NCBI GenBank assembly: GCA_002842195.1
Contig: PHCL01000062.1
Location: 1-7,378 of the forward strand
Direction of reading: 5' to 3'
DNA: 7,378 nt
From: Betaproteobacteria bacterium HGW-Betaproteobacteria-20
GTDB lineage: Bacteria > Pseudomonadota > Gammaproteobacteria > Burkholderiales > Methylophilaceae
Part shown: positions 1 through 7,352 of the stretch, one piece after another
How the letters are laid out: every line of letters starts with the position of its first letter
How positions within the stretch are numbered: position 1 is the stretch's first letter
Program-made: the position numbers and the translations under genes
Notes under the pieces: model-generated
What the model was told of the DNA's origin: nothing
Database searches by the model: none
What the model saw: the letters and a program-made list of their open reading frames with translations, nothing else

Positions 1-1284
1 GACCATATCGTTGGGGCGCACAATCACTTTATGAGCAATGTCCATTAATGGATTATTGTCTAGCGGACTTACTATTGAGAGTTCCGCACCATTCGCGACG
101 GCCTTACGAAATCTCTGCGCAAGCAGCGGATGCTCATTACGTAAATTAGATCCGATTAACAAAATACGGTCCAGCTCTTCAATTTCTTGAATATTACAGC
201 CCATCCAAGGTGTACCAACACGCCTGCCATCTAACCTGAAATCCGTCTGACGCAAGCGGTAATCTACATTGCCACAACCTAAGCCACTGGCAAGTTTTTT
301 AACTAAATAACCCTCTTCCATAGTGCTGTTAGGAGAAACCAGTACACCTAATGCATCGCTGCCATACTGATTGGTTATATCTTTAATTTGTCCTGCGGCG
401 AATTCCAGCGCAGTTTTCCAATCCGTTTCCTGCCATTCGCCGTTATGTTTAATCATTGGCACTTTTAGGCGATCCGGGCTATTCAGACCTTCGTATGAAA
501 AACGATCGCGATCAGACAACCAGCACTCATTGATACTTTCTTTTTCGCGCGGCAATACACGCATAACTTTATTATCTTTAACATGCACTTCAATGTGCGA
601 GCCCAAACCATCATGTGGCGCAATGCTTGGGCGACGTGTAAGTTCCCAACTGCGAGCAGAATAACGGTAAGGTTTGCTGGTAAGCGCACCCACTGGACAT
701 AAGTCTATGATATTGCCACTTAACTCCGAGTTGACTGACTTATCTACATACGCGGTAATTTCAGCATGCTCGCCACGGCCCACCATACCAAGCTCCATCA
801 TGCCACCAACTTCTTTTAAGAAGCGCACGCAGCGTGTGCATTGAATGCAACGTGTCATATCGGTGCTGACTAATGGACCAATATTTTTATTAAACACCAC
901 ACGTTTTTCTTCTGTATAGCGTGAACCGCTGGCACCATAAGCCACAGCGACATCTTGCAAGTCGCATTCGCCACCCTGGTCACAAATTGGGCAATCTAAA
1001 GGGTGATTAATTAGCAAAAATTCCATTACACTTTTCTGCGCCTCAATGGCAGCTTTAGAGCGTGTGAAAATTTTCATACCCTCAGCCACTGGTGTAGCAC
1101 ACGCTGGTAAGGGTTTATTAAAGTTTTCTACTTGCACCAAACACATACGACAGTTAGCGGCAACTGATAATTTTTTGTGATAGCAAAAACGTGGAATTTC
1201 AATGCCAACTTTATCAGCCGCATCAATAATAGTGCTGCCATGTTCTACTTCTAGCGCTTTGCCGTCTATTTCAATTTGCAACAT
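1..1284 (-). CDS. nuoG: NADH-quinone oxidoreductase subunit G, N-terminal part (gene runs off the left edge)
   Basis: This subunit carries electrons from NuoE/NuoF through a chain of iron-sulfur clusters towards NuoB/NuoI in the peripheral arm of complex I on the cytoplasmic side. The minus-strand frame is open from an ATG at 1284 to base 1, giving 428 codons with no stop, so the C-terminal part lies outside the window. Residues 1 to about 80 form a ferredoxin-like 2Fe-2S domain with ligands C34, C45, C48 and C62 (N1b). H94, C98, C101 and C107 match the N5 pattern HxxxCxxCxxxxxC. C146, C149, C152 and C196 match N4. From about residue 215 a molybdopterin-oxidoreductase-like domain begins. The four cysteines that bind N7 in E. 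coli and Thermus are absent here, as in mitochondrial-type NuoG. The start is supported by AGAAGG placed 8 nt upstream. The first 14 nt overlap the end of nuoF, suggesting translational coupling. Identification is firm. Confidence 0.97.
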   Translation of the reverse strand, partial: MLQIEIDGKALEVEHGSTIIDAADKVGIEIPRFCYHKKLSVAANCRMCLVQVENFNKPLPACATPVAEGMKIFTRSKAAIEAQKSVMEFLLINHPLDCPICDQGGECDLQDVAVAYGASGSRYTEEKRVVFNKNIGPLVSTDMTRCIQCTRCVRFLKEVGGMMELGMVGRGEHAEITAYVDKSVNSELSGNIIDLCPVGALTSKPYRYSARSWELTRRPSIAPHDGLGSHIEVHVKDNKVMRVLPREKESINECWLSDRDRFSYEGLNSPDRLKVPMIKHNGEWQETDWKTALEFAAGQIKDITNQYGSDALGVLVSPNSTMEEGYLVKKLASGLGCGNVDYRLRQTDFRLDGRRVGTPWMGCNIQEIEELDRILLIGSNLRNEHPLLAQRFRKAVANGAELSIVSPLDNNPLMDIAHKVIVRPNDMV

Positions 1285-2617
1285 CGTGTGTGCCTTCTAC
1301 CATGCTTTTGCCATGCTGAATATAATACTCAAATTCAGGTCTAAAATGCTTAATGAAACTTAACACTGGTGTTGCGGCAGCCTCGCCTAACGCGCAAATG
1401 GTGCGACCGGAAATGTTATTACTAACATCGGTCAACAAATCCAAATCTTCCATTTTCCCCTGGCCATTAACAATGCGTGTAATCACTCGATATACCCAGC
1501 CTGTGCCTTCACGGCAAGGCGTACATTGTCCGCAGCTTTCTTCGTAAAAAAAGTAGCTTAAACGTTGCAAGGTTTTTACCATGCAGGTGGTTTCATCCAT
1601 CACTATCATAGAGCCTGCACCTAAACTGGAGCGCGCCTTACTCAGGCTGTCATAGTCCATATTAGCTAATGAAATTGAGTCGGCAGGCAAAACTGGCGTG
1701 GATGGGCCACCTGGGATTACGGCTTTTAATTTCCGCCCTTTCCAGACGCCACCTGCCATAGCTAACAACTCGGTAAATGGAGTCCCCATTTTTACTTCAT
1801 AATTACCCGGTTTTTCCACATGACCAGAAACCGAAAATAGCTTTGTTCCACCGGAATTCGGCACACCAAGCGCGGCAAATGCTTCTCCGCCATACTGCAT
1901 AATCCATGGAATACTTGCGTAACTTTCAGTGTTATTCACATTAGTTGGCTTGCCAAATACGCCATAACTGGCTGGAAATGGTGGTTTGAAACGCGGCTGT
2001 CCTTTTTTACCCTCTATAGACTCGATCAATGCTGTTTCTTCACCACAAATATAGGCGCCGTAACCATGCACAGCATATAAATCAAAACTGAAATTACTGC
2101 CTAAAATATTTTCGCCTAAGTAGCCAGCGGCTTGGGCTTCATGCAATGCTGCTTCGAATATTTCGTAATCCTGCCAAATTTCACCGTGTATGTAGTTATA
2201 CCCAACTCGCGCACCCAAGGTGTAAGCAGCAATCGCCATACCTTCTATGAGCTGGTGAGGATTATAACGAATAATATCACGGTCTTTAAATGTTCCAGGC
2301 TCACCTTCATCAGTGTTACATACCAAATATTTTACACCGTCAAAATAACGCGGCATGAAGCTCCACTTGAGGCCCGTTGGGAAACCTGCACCGCCACGAC
2401 CACGTAAGCCGGAAGTTTTTACTTGCGTAATAATGTCAGTAGCCTTGGTTTTTTCGGTCACAATGCGCTTCAGCGCTGAGTAGCCACCCAACTTGATATA
2501 AGTTTCTAACGAAGCTGGATTTTCTTCTGTAAGCGTACGCAAACAAAGCAAAGTTTGCCCCGTTAAATTTGTCATAACCGGAACGTTAGTAGTTGATTTT
2601 GCTTTTTTGGTCGCCAT
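1271..2617 (-). CDS. nuoF: NADH-quinone oxidoreductase subunit F (NADH- and FMN-binding)
   Basis: This is the entry point of complex I: it binds NADH, takes a hydride onto FMN and passes electrons to cluster N3. The 448-residue length is normal for the family. The glycine-rich nucleotide-binding segment [16 protein letters not shown] lies at residues 70-85, followed by [14 protein letters not shown] at 101-114 and the [13 protein letters not shown] segment at 188-200. The 4Fe-4S N3 ligands are C362, C365 and C368 in [14 protein letters not shown], plus C408 in [10 protein letters not shown]. The ATG overlaps the nuoE stop codon by one base (TAATG), so translation is probably coupled to nuoE; no strong Shine-Dalgarno sequence is visible. 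The first 30 or so residues, with a lysine-rich start, look less conserved than the rest, but the distance from M1 to the GLRGRGG motif is normal for the family, which supports this start. The 3' end overlaps nuoG. Confidence 0.98.
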   Translation of the reverse strand: MATKKAKSTTNVPVMTNLTGQTLLCLRTLTEENPASLETYIKLGGYSALKRIVTEKTKATDIITQVKTSGLRGRGGAGFPTGLKWSFMPRYFDGVKYLVCNTDEGEPGTFKDRDIIRYNPHQLIEGMAIAAYTLGARVGYNYIHGEIWQDYEIFEAALHEAQAAGYLGENILGSNFSFDLYAVHGYGAYICGEETALIESIEGKKGQPRFKPPFPASYGVFGKPTNVNNTESYASIPWIMQYGGEAFAALGVPNSGGTKLFSVSGHVEKPGNYEVKMGTPFTELLAMAGGVWKGRKLKAVIPGGPSTPVLPADSISLANMDYDSLSKARSSLGAGSMIVMDETTCMVKTLQRLSYFFYEESCGQCTPCREGTGWVYRVITRIVNGQGKMEDLDLLTDVSNNISGRTICALGEAAATPVLSFIKHFRPEFEYYIQHGKSMVEGTHDVAN

Positions 2618-3090
2618 TACTTTAACTCATCCAAAATCGCATCCACTTTTTCAGTGGTTAAAAATTCGTGCATAGTGTGATTGTTCACAATCATTAACGG
2701 TGCACCGCCACATGCGCCCATACATTCACCCTCTTTAAGACAAAACTTGCCATCCGCAGTAATTTCATTAAAACCCACGCCCAGCTTGGTTTTAAGGTGA
2801 TTCACAATTTCATCGCTATCACGCAGCATGCAAGAAATATTGGTGCAAATTGATATTTTGTATTTTCCGGCCGGCGCTAAATCGTACATATTGTAAAAAC
2901 TCGCCACTTCCATCGCGGCAATTTCCGGCATCCCTAAATATTTCGCAACGTCGCTAATACATTCTTGTGAAAGCCAGCCATGCTCAGTTTGCACGATGCG
3001 CAATGCACTCATCACCGCTGCCTGGCGCTGGTCTGCTGGATATTTAGTAAGCTCGTAATCAATTTTTTTTGTGGTTTCGTTACTTAACAT
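2617..3090 (-). CDS. nuoE: NADH-quinone oxidoreductase subunit E (24 kDa 2Fe-2S subunit)
   Basis: NuoE is a thioredoxin-fold subunit that pairs with NuoF and carries the off-path 2Fe-2S cluster N1a. The protein has 157 residues, a usual length. N1a ligands are visible as C82 and C87 (CTNISC) and C123 and C127 (ECMGAC). The N-terminal helical region contains the family-typical [15 protein letters not shown] at residues 16-30 and HGWL at 37-40. The ATG at 3090 fits family alignments. The only Shine-Dalgarno-like sequence is a weak AAGAA about 5 nt upstream, and it lies inside one copy of a direct repeat that flanks the inverted repeat described separately. Unlike the other junctions in this operon, the gap to nuoD is long (118 nt), so nuoE cannot depend on simple stop-start coupling with nuoD. 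Confidence 0.97.
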   Translation of the reverse strand: MLSNETTKKIDYELTKYPADQRQAAVMSALRIVQTEHGWLSQECISDVAKYLGMPEIAAMEVASFYNMYDLAPAGKYKISICTNISCMLRDSDEIVNHLKTKLGVGFNEITADGKFCLKEGECMGACGGAPLMIVNNHTMHEFLTTEKVDAILDELK

Positions 3091-3095
3091 ATATT

Positions 3096-3201
3096 TTCTT
3101 AAAATCTATTTGCCACAGAAACACAGAGAAAGTCAAAAACACCATAACAAGAGTTAAGGTTTTCTCCTTGCCTCTGCGTCTCTGTGGTGAAGCTTCTTAA
3201 A
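3096..3201. mobile_element. Possible small non-coding insertion (MITE/REP-like) with 8-bp flanking duplication
   Basis: The octamer TTCTTAAA occurs at 3096-3103 and again at 3194-3201, directly flanking the segment that contains the 16-bp inverted repeat. This has the shape of a target-site duplication around a roughly 90-bp non-autonomous element. Removing one octamer and the intervening DNA (98 nt) would leave nuoD and nuoE 20 nt apart, in line with the tight packing elsewhere in the operon. Against the idea, the octamer is AT-rich and could recur by chance, and the stretches between the repeat arms and the octamers (9 and 6 nt) are not symmetrical. No coding capacity is seen. Confidence 0.4.
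3113..3187. repeat. Inverted repeat / stem-loop between nuoD and nuoE
   Basis: The left arm CCACAGAAACACAGAG (3113-3128) faces the right arm CTCTGCGTCTCTGTGG (3172-3187) across a 43-nt spacer. As DNA the arms match at 14 of 16 positions. In the minus-strand transcript, which is the nuo mRNA, both mismatches become G-U pairs, so a continuous 16-bp stem can form. In the opposite strand the same positions would be A-C mismatches. The arm sequence resembles a CCACAGAGACACAGAG-type dispersed palindrome that I recall from intergenic regions of many bacterial genomes; this is memory, not a search result. It may act as an mRNA processing or stability element, or simply be a passenger repeat. There is no U-tract after it in the transcript, so a standard intrinsic terminator is unlikely. 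Confidence 0.8.
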
Positions 3202-3208
3202 CAGAAAT

Positions 3209-4462
3209 TCATCGGTCTATCTCACCAAAAACAATATCTTGCGTACCTATAATGGCGACCAAATCAGCTATCATGTGTCCACGTGTCATCTCATCCAAAG
3301 CTGCCAAATGCGGGAAACCTGGCGCACGAATTTTTAAACGGTATGGCTTATTCGCACCATCGGAAACCATATAAATACCAAACTCGCCTTTTGGATGCTC
3401 AACCGCAACATAAGCCTCGCCGGCTGGCACATGAAAGCCTTCAGTAAACAACTTGAAGTGGTGAATCATGTCTTCCATATTGGTTTTCATGCCTTCGCGA
3501 TCTGGCGGCGCTACTTTATTATCGCTGGTAATCACGGGGCCTGGATTTTTGCGTAACCAATCCACGCATTGCTTGATAATGCGATTTGACTGCCTGAATT
3601 CTTCCATGCGCACTAAATAACGGTCATAACAATCGCCATTCACGCCCACTGGAATATCAAAATCTAAATCCGCATAAACTTCATAAGGCTGTGTTTTACG
3701 TAAATCCCAAACAACCCCAGAGCCGCGCAACATTGGACCTGTCATACCTAATGCCAGTGCGCGCTCCGGTGTTACGACACCCACACCTACTGTGCGCTGC
3801 TTCCAAATTCGATTATCTGTGAGCAGCGTTTCGTATTCATCCACATATTTTGGAAAGCGGTTGGTGAAGTCATCTATAAAATCCAGCAATGAACCCTGGC
3901 GATTTTCATTTTGTGTTTTTACCGTTTTAGCATTGCGTAAAGGTGAAACAGCGTACTGCGGCATGTGGTTTGGCAAATCACGATACACGCCACCTGGACG
4001 ATAATATGCGGCGTGCATACGTGCACCTGATACGGCTTCGTAGCAATCAAACAAATCTTCACGCTCGCGGAAAGCGTACAAGAATACCGTCATAGCACCT
4101 ACGTCCAGCGCATGCGCACCCAGCCATAGCAAATGATTCAATACACGGGTGATTTCATCAAACATCACGCGAATATATTGCGCGCGTACAGGCACATCAA
4201 TGCCCATCATTTTTTCAATCGCCATGACATACGCATGTTCGTTAGACATCATGGACACGTAATCTAAACGGTCCATATACGGGATAGATTGCAGATAAGT
4301 GCGGTTTTCTGCCAACTTTTCTGTACCACGATGTAGCAAGCCAATATGCGGATCAGCACGTTGAATAACTTCACCATCCAACTCTAGCACCAAGCGCAAA
4401 ACACCGTGCGCTGCAGGATGTTGTGGACCAAAATTCATGGTGTAATTTCTAATTTCAGCCAT
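3209..4462 (-). CDS. nuoD: NADH-quinone oxidoreductase subunit D (49 kDa, quinone-site subunit)
   Basis: NuoD forms, with NuoB, the quinone-binding cavity of complex I and descends from the large subunit of NiFe hydrogenases. The chosen start gives 417 residues, the common length in betaproteobacteria, beginning [21 protein letters not shown]19 in that motif and Y68 in MDRLDYVS correspond to the quinone-headgroup histidine and tyrosine known from Thermus Nqo4 (H38, Y87). [12 protein letters not shown] lies at 39-50, and the C-terminus VFGEIDR is typical. The frame stays open for 35 more codons upstream to 4567, but those codons lie inside nuoC and look nothing like the family. The ATG at 4462 has GAGGG 8 nt upstream. 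It overlaps the nuoC end by 8 nt. NuoC and NuoD are separate proteins here, unlike the fused NuoCD of E. coli. Confidence 0.98.
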   Translation of the reverse strand: MAEIRNYTMNFGPQHPAAHGVLRLVLELDGEVIQRADPHIGLLHRGTEKLAENRTYLQSIPYMDRLDYVSMMSNEHAYVMAIEKMMGIDVPVRAQYIRVMFDEITRVLNHLLWLGAHALDVGAMTVFLYAFREREDLFDCYEAVSGARMHAAYYRPGGVYRDLPNHMPQYAVSPLRNAKTVKTQNENRQGSLLDFIDDFTNRFPKYVDEYETLLTDNRIWKQRTVGVGVVTPERALALGMTGPMLRGSGVVWDLRKTQPYEVYADLDFDIPVGVNGDCYDRYLVRMEEFRQSNRIIKQCVDWLRKNPGPVITSDNKVAPPDREGMKTNMEDMIHHFKLFTEGFHVPAGEAYVAVEHPKGEFGIYMVSDGANKPYRLKIRAPGFPHLAALDEMTRGHMIADLVAIIGTQDIVFGEIDR

Positions 4463-5066
4463 GATGCGTTCCCTCACTACGTATAATTCTGGGCACGTTA
4501 TTACGCTCTTCAATCGAAACTGGCTGATAAATGACGCGTTGCTGCTCAGGATCGTAACGCATTTCAACCGTACCTATCATGGGGAAGTCTTTACGGAAGG
4601 GGTGTCCTACGAAACCATAATCTGTGAGTAAACGACGTAAATCCGGGTGATTTTCAAACATAATTCCGTACAAATCAAATGCTTCGCGCTCAAACCAATT
4701 AGCTACTGGCCATATATCAACCAAGGTTGGCAACACAGGAAATTCTTCATCTTGCGCAAACACTCGTAAACGTAAGCGGTGATTTAATGTGACAGATAGA
4801 AAATGACAAACAACTGCATATCGCGCCCCCTTATAGAGGTCATCACCGCTGCCATCTTCACCATATGCCTGATAATCTACCCCGCATAAATCAATCAACT
4901 GCTCAAATTGCAGGCCAACATCATCACGTAGCAACCGGCACACAGACAAATATTCCGCCACCGAACATTCAAGGGTAATTTCACCCAACGCCACGGTTTG
5001 CTTGCTAATTTTTGCACCAAGTACCGCTTGCAAATTTGCTGATAACTGCTCTAATTTAGTTGCCAT
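4455..5066 (-). CDS. nuoC: NADH-quinone oxidoreductase subunit C (30 kDa subunit)
   Basis: NuoC is a peripheral-arm subunit that packs against NuoD and helps hold the quinone module together; it carries no cofactor. The 203-residue length is normal for an unfused NuoC. The 30-kDa signature is clear: [10 protein letters not shown] at 126-135, then [23 protein letters not shown] at 140-162. The ATG at 5066 lies 4 nt after the nuoB stop. No convincing Shine-Dalgarno sequence is visible before it (the preceding bases are AGCGCGCTAACGAT), so it probably relies on ribosomes finishing nuoB. The gene ends in an 8-nt overlap with nuoD (ATGGCTGA). After the signature, the C-terminal tail of about 40 residues is a less conserved extension. 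Confidence 0.97.
   Translation of the reverse strand: MATKLEQLSANLQAVLGAKISKQTVALGEITLECSVAEYLSVCRLLRDDVGLQFEQLIDLCGVDYQAYGEDGSGDDLYKGARYAVVCHFLSVTLNHRLRLRVFAQDEEFPVLPTLVDIWPVANWFEREAFDLYGIMFENHPDLRRLLTDYGFVGHPFRKDFPMIGTVEMRYDPEQQRVIYQPVSIEERNNVPRIIRSEGTHHG
4469..4475 (-). promoter_or_regulatory. Ribosome binding site that fixes the nuoD start
   Basis: In the minus-strand mRNA the sequence GAGGGAA ends 6 nt before the ATG at 4462, with its GAGGG core 8 nt away. It sits inside the last codons of nuoC. It favours this start over the ATG at 4567, which would add 35 non-homologous residues. Confidence 0.7.
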
Positions 5067-5070
5067 ATCG

Positions 5071-5547
5071 TTAGCGCGCTATTGTATTGGTACGTTTAAT
5101 TTTATTTTGCAGCTGAATAATGCCATATAACAGCGCCTCTGCCGTAGGCGGACAGCCTGGCACGTAGACATCCACCGGCACTATGCGGTCACATCCACGC
5201 ACTACCGCATAAGAGTAATGATAATAACCGCCGCCATTAGCGCAACTACCCATCGAAATCACCCAGCGCGGTTCGGCCATTTGGTCGTACACTTTGCGCA
5301 AAGCTGGTGCCATTTTGTTTACCAGCGTCCCAGCCACTATCATCACATCTGATTGACGAGGACTTGGGCGAAACACAATGCCAAATCGGTCTAAGTCATA
5401 ACGCGCCGCACCTGCATGCATCATCTCGACTGCACAGCAAGCCAAGCCAAACGTCATCGGCCACATCGAACCGGTCCGTGTGTAGTTAATGACAGTATCG
5501 AGCGTCGTGGTAACAAAACCTTTTTCTAAAATACCTTCAATACTCAT
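5071..5547 (-). CDS. nuoB: NADH-quinone oxidoreductase subunit B (PSST, cluster N2)
   Basis: NuoB holds the terminal 4Fe-4S cluster N2, which reduces quinone at the NuoB/NuoD interface. The protein has 158 residues, a normal length. Cluster ligands by family alignment are the adjacent C37 and C38 ([11 protein letters not shown]), C102 ([12 protein letters not shown]) and C132 ([14 protein letters not shown]). C119 in RGCD is also present but is not expected to be a ligand. Residues 58-65 (VFRPSPRQ) and 68-75 (VMIVAGTL) match the conserved core. The ATG at 5547 is 4 nt after the nuoA stop, with GGGA 8 nt upstream inside the end of nuoA. The protein has no membrane segment and acts at the cytoplasmic face next to the membrane arm. 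Confidence 0.98.
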   Translation of the reverse strand: MSIEGILEKGFVTTTLDTVINYTRTGSMWPMTFGLACCAVEMMHAGAARYDLDRFGIVFRPSPRQSDVMIVAGTLVNKMAPALRKVYDQMAEPRWVISMGSCANGGGYYHYSYAVVRGCDRIVPVDVYVPGCPPTAEALLYGIIQLQNKIKRTNTIAR

Positions 5548-5551
5548 AGAC

Positions 5552-5908
5552 TTAGTCCCACTCCAAAGCGCCCTTCATCCACTCGTAGATGAAGCCAATG
5601 ACGAGAACACCTAAAAATATCATCATAGCGATATAGCCAAATAGGCCAATTTCTTTAAGCACTACCGCCCAAGGGAATAAAAAAGCGATTTCCAAGTCAA
5701 ATAGAATGAATAAAATAGCCACGAGGTAATAACGCACGTCAAACCTCATACGCGCATCTTCAAATGCCTCAAAACCACACTCATAGGGAGAATTTTTAGC
5801 TGAATCCGGCTTATGCGGAGCAACCAGTTTGCCTAATATAATAGGACCTACGCCGACAGCCAGGCCAACGAGAATAAATAACAATATTGGAAAGTAATTT
5901 TCTAGCAC
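5552..5908 (-). CDS. nuoA: NADH-quinone oxidoreductase subunit A (membrane subunit, ND3 homologue)
   Basis: NuoA is a small membrane subunit at the joint between the peripheral and membrane arms of complex I. The 118 residues contain three hydrophobic segments at about 5-27, 61-81 and 89-109. The long loop between the first two carries [11 protein letters not shown] with C44, equivalent to the conformationally switching cysteine of mitochondrial ND3. Acidic residues D71 and E73 in [11 protein letters not shown] match conserved residues of the second helix. The start codon is GTG at 5908: an in-frame stop (TAG) occurs two codons upstream, the next in-frame methionine is M53, and the resulting [15 protein letters not shown] start is typical of betaproteobacteria. 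GGGG (5916-5919) lies 7 nt upstream as a possible ribosome binding site. It is the first gene of the operon. Confidence 0.97.
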   Translation of the reverse strand: MLENYFPILLFILVGLAVGVGPIILGKLVAPHKPDSAKNSPYECGFEAFEDARMRFDVRYYLVAILFILFDLEIAFLFPWAVVLKEIGLFGYIAMMIFLGVLVIGFIYEWMKGALEWD

Positions 5909-5938
5909 TGGCTAGCCCCAAACTGAATTTCTATAAAC

Positions 5939-5971
5939 AATGCTAATAATTAAATTTTAATTATTAGCATT
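5939..5971. promoter_or_regulatory. Perfect 33-nt AT-rich palindrome in the nuoA leader
   Basis: The arm AATGCTAATAATTAAA (5939-5954) is followed by one T and then the exact reverse complement TTTAATTATTAGCATT (5956-5971). The 16-bp arms have no mismatch. The palindrome ends 30 nt before the nuoA GTG. As RNA the stem is weak in GC and the loop too tight for the innermost pairs, and no U-run follows on the minus strand, so a DNA operator for a dimeric regulator or a leader hairpin is more plausible than a terminator. The role is unknown. Confidence 0.55.
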
Positions 5972-5991
5972 TATGTATTAGTTGTACATAA
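5971..5991. promoter_or_regulatory. Second inverted repeat, TTATGTA-N7-TACATAA, next to the palindrome
   Basis: TTATGTA (5971-5977) and TACATAA (5985-5991) are exact inverted copies separated by 7 nt. The element abuts the larger palindrome, sharing one base. The size and spacing suit a protein-binding dyad upstream of nuoA. No known operator consensus is recognised, and an AT-rich dyad of this size could occur by chance. Confidence 0.4.
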
Positions 5992-6142
5992 TTTATATTA
6001 CGTAGCCATGACAAGCAGGGCTAAACAACCATCACTTACTAACCCGTAATTATAACCCAATACCTATAGCGCTTGCTATGAACTTGCGACTAAATTGCTG
6101 TTGAATTTGCCTCTGCAGGCTTGACATTACTACAACAGGAGT

Positions 6143-7336
6143 TTATGTGGGGATCCGGCTATCTGACCATAACTCACTTTTTCGGATCATGAGCCAGCCA
6201 AACACCAGATAAGCCACCATAGCCATAGCCAAACCTGAGGGTGCGTACCAAACTAATGGCACAACCAAACCGGCTGAAACAGTTGATAACAGCATCTGTA
6301 TAAATGCTTGACCTGATGCCGCTGTACCGCGGATTTTGGGGTGACGATTTAAGGCGGCAATGGCTAGCACCGGCATTGCTAATGCCATGCCGATATTAAA
6401 TAAAGCAATCGGCAAGATGTTATATAGGGGCTTGGCAGGTAAATAATAACAAATTGCCACATTCAGTAGCGCTATTGCACCCATCCAAATATAGGCTGCT
6501 TTAACAACACTTTTAGCGGCGTATCTTCCTGCAGCAAGACGTGCAAGGTATGAACCGAACACCATGCCAACCACGGTAGGAATGAATAAATAACCATACT
6601 GCTGCGGCGTTAAACCCAGTAACCTGCCTAAAAATACAGGGCTTGCCAGTACGTACACGAAAAATGCCGAGAAATTAGCGCCGCTAGCAAAGCATAATTT
6701 TGCAAATTCTGCATCACGGAAAATAATTTTGTAGCTGGCAAGTACATTTTTTGCTGAAAGTTTAAGGCGATTTTCCGGTGGCATGGTTTCAGGCAGAAAC
6801 CTGACCGCAGCCCATAAACTGATTGCCGCATATATCGCCAAAAAGATAAAAATACTCTGCCAGTGAAAGCCTAATAAAAAGCCGCCGATGATAGGCGCAA
6901 CGGCAGGCGCAATGCCAAATAGCATTTGTATGGTTGCCATGACACGTTGAGCCGCTGCGCCTTCAAATAAATCACGCACCATGGCGCGAGCAACAGTGTT
7001 TCCCGCCCCACCAGATGCACCCTGTAACGCCCTAAAAAACCATAGCGTTTCAACATTAGGCGCGAACGCACAGCCAATACTCGCCAGCACAAAGATGCTC
7101 AAACCCCATTTAATGGTGGCAATACGGCCAATTGCATCTGAAATTGCGCCATGCCATAGCGTCATCAACGCATAAGGTAATAGATATACGGCAAGGCTCT
7201 GCTGAATGTGTAAATCTGATGCGCCTAAATCCGCGCCCATCGCATGGAACGCAGGTAGATAGGTATCTATCGCAAACGGAGCAAGTGCAGCCAGGCTTGC
7301 AAGCACATAAACTAAAATATTAGAGTGAGTTTTCAT
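6143..7336 (-). CDS. Bcr/CflA-family major facilitator efflux transporter
   Basis: This is a probable inner-membrane proton-driven exporter of small molecules or drugs; the substrate cannot be read from sequence. The 397 residues are the usual length for the Bcr/CflA family and are hydrophobic throughout, consistent with 12 membrane helices. Family features include FAIDTYLPAF at 21-30 with D24 in the first helix, RALQGASGGAG at 102-112 followed by ARAMVRD at 116-122, and a motif-C-like GIAPAVAPIIGG at 141-152. The loop motif A is degenerate: G63, D67, G70 and R71 are kept, but the basic residues usual after the aspartate and after GR are replaced by A68 and I72. The ATG at 7336 gives the normal N-terminus. 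No Shine-Dalgarno sequence precedes it, and a hairpin with a U-rich tail sits just upstream. It is co-directional with nuo but functionally unrelated. Confidence 0.9.
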   Translation of the reverse strand: MKTHSNILVYVLASLAALAPFAIDTYLPAFHAMGADLGASDLHIQQSLAVYLLPYALMTLWHGAISDAIGRIATIKWGLSIFVLASIGCAFAPNVETLWFFRALQGASGGAGNTVARAMVRDLFEGAAAQRVMATIQMLFGIAPAVAPIIGGFLLGFHWQSIFIFLAIYAAISLWAAVRFLPETMPPENRLKLSAKNVLASYKIIFRDAEFAKLCFASGANFSAFFVYVLASPVFLGRLLGLTPQQYGYLFIPTVVGMVFGSYLARLAAGRYAAKSVVKAAYIWMGAIALLNVAICYYLPAKPLYNILPIALFNIGMALAMPVLAIAALNRHPKIRGTAASGQAFIQMLLSTVSAGLVVPLVWYAPSGLAMAMVAYLVFGWLMIRKSELWSDSRIPT

Positions 7337-7352
7337 TAGTAAAAATCAATAA

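Larger units (their letters stand above)
5909..6142. other. Intergenic region between the transporter gene and nuoA (presumed nuo promoter and leader)
   Basis: This 234-nt stretch separates the transporter stop codon from the nuoA GTG. It is AT-rich near nuoA and should hold the nuo promoter, since nuoA is the first gene of its operon. It contains the two inverted repeats listed separately. A TATAAT hexamer occurs on the minus strand at 6049-6054 and a TATAAA at about 5993-5998, but neither has a good -35 match at normal spacing, so no promoter is called precisely. The short palindrome GCCTCTGCAGGC at 6109-6120 has only a 4-bp stem and no U-tract, so no clear terminator for the transporter gene was found. 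No tRNA or small ORF with support was seen. Confidence 0.6.

Noticed and set aside
371..664. Plus-strand open frame of 97 codons opposite nuoG.
   Set aside because: It is antisense to a continuous, motif-rich nuoG frame, and its translation shows no recognisable domain.
2132..2407. Plus-strand open frame of 91 codons opposite nuoF.
   Set aside because: It overlaps the conserved FMN/NADH-binding region of nuoF on the other strand and shows no family features.
3113..3187. The nuoD-nuoE inverted repeat as an intrinsic terminator splitting the operon.
   Set aside because: The loop is 43 nt long and no U-run follows the stem in the minus-strand transcript. A terminator here would also cut off essential complex I genes.
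4463..4567. A 35-codon N-terminal extension of nuoD starting at an ATG at 4567.
   Set aside because: It lies wholly within nuoC, has no family similarity, and a good ribosome binding site precedes the ATG at 4462, which gives the standard NuoD N-terminus.
6049..6054. A minus-strand TATAAT that could be the -10 box of the nuo promoter.
   Set aside because: No acceptable -35 hexamer lies 16-18 nt upstream, and AT-rich intergenic DNA yields such hexamers by chance, so it is not called as a promoter.
6109..6120. GCCTCTGCAGGC palindrome downstream of the transporter gene, as a terminator.
   Set aside because: The stem is only 4 bp around a 4-nt loop and it is not followed by a U-tract on the minus strand.
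5909..6142. A tRNA-Leu gene before nuoA, as I recall from related bacteria.
   Set aside because: No cloverleaf, T-loop GTTCRA-type sequence or acceptor stem pairing was found in this region.
6628..7323. Several 60-75 codon frames on both strands within the transporter gene.
   Set aside because: They are alternative frames of a single intact membrane-protein gene with family motifs throughout.
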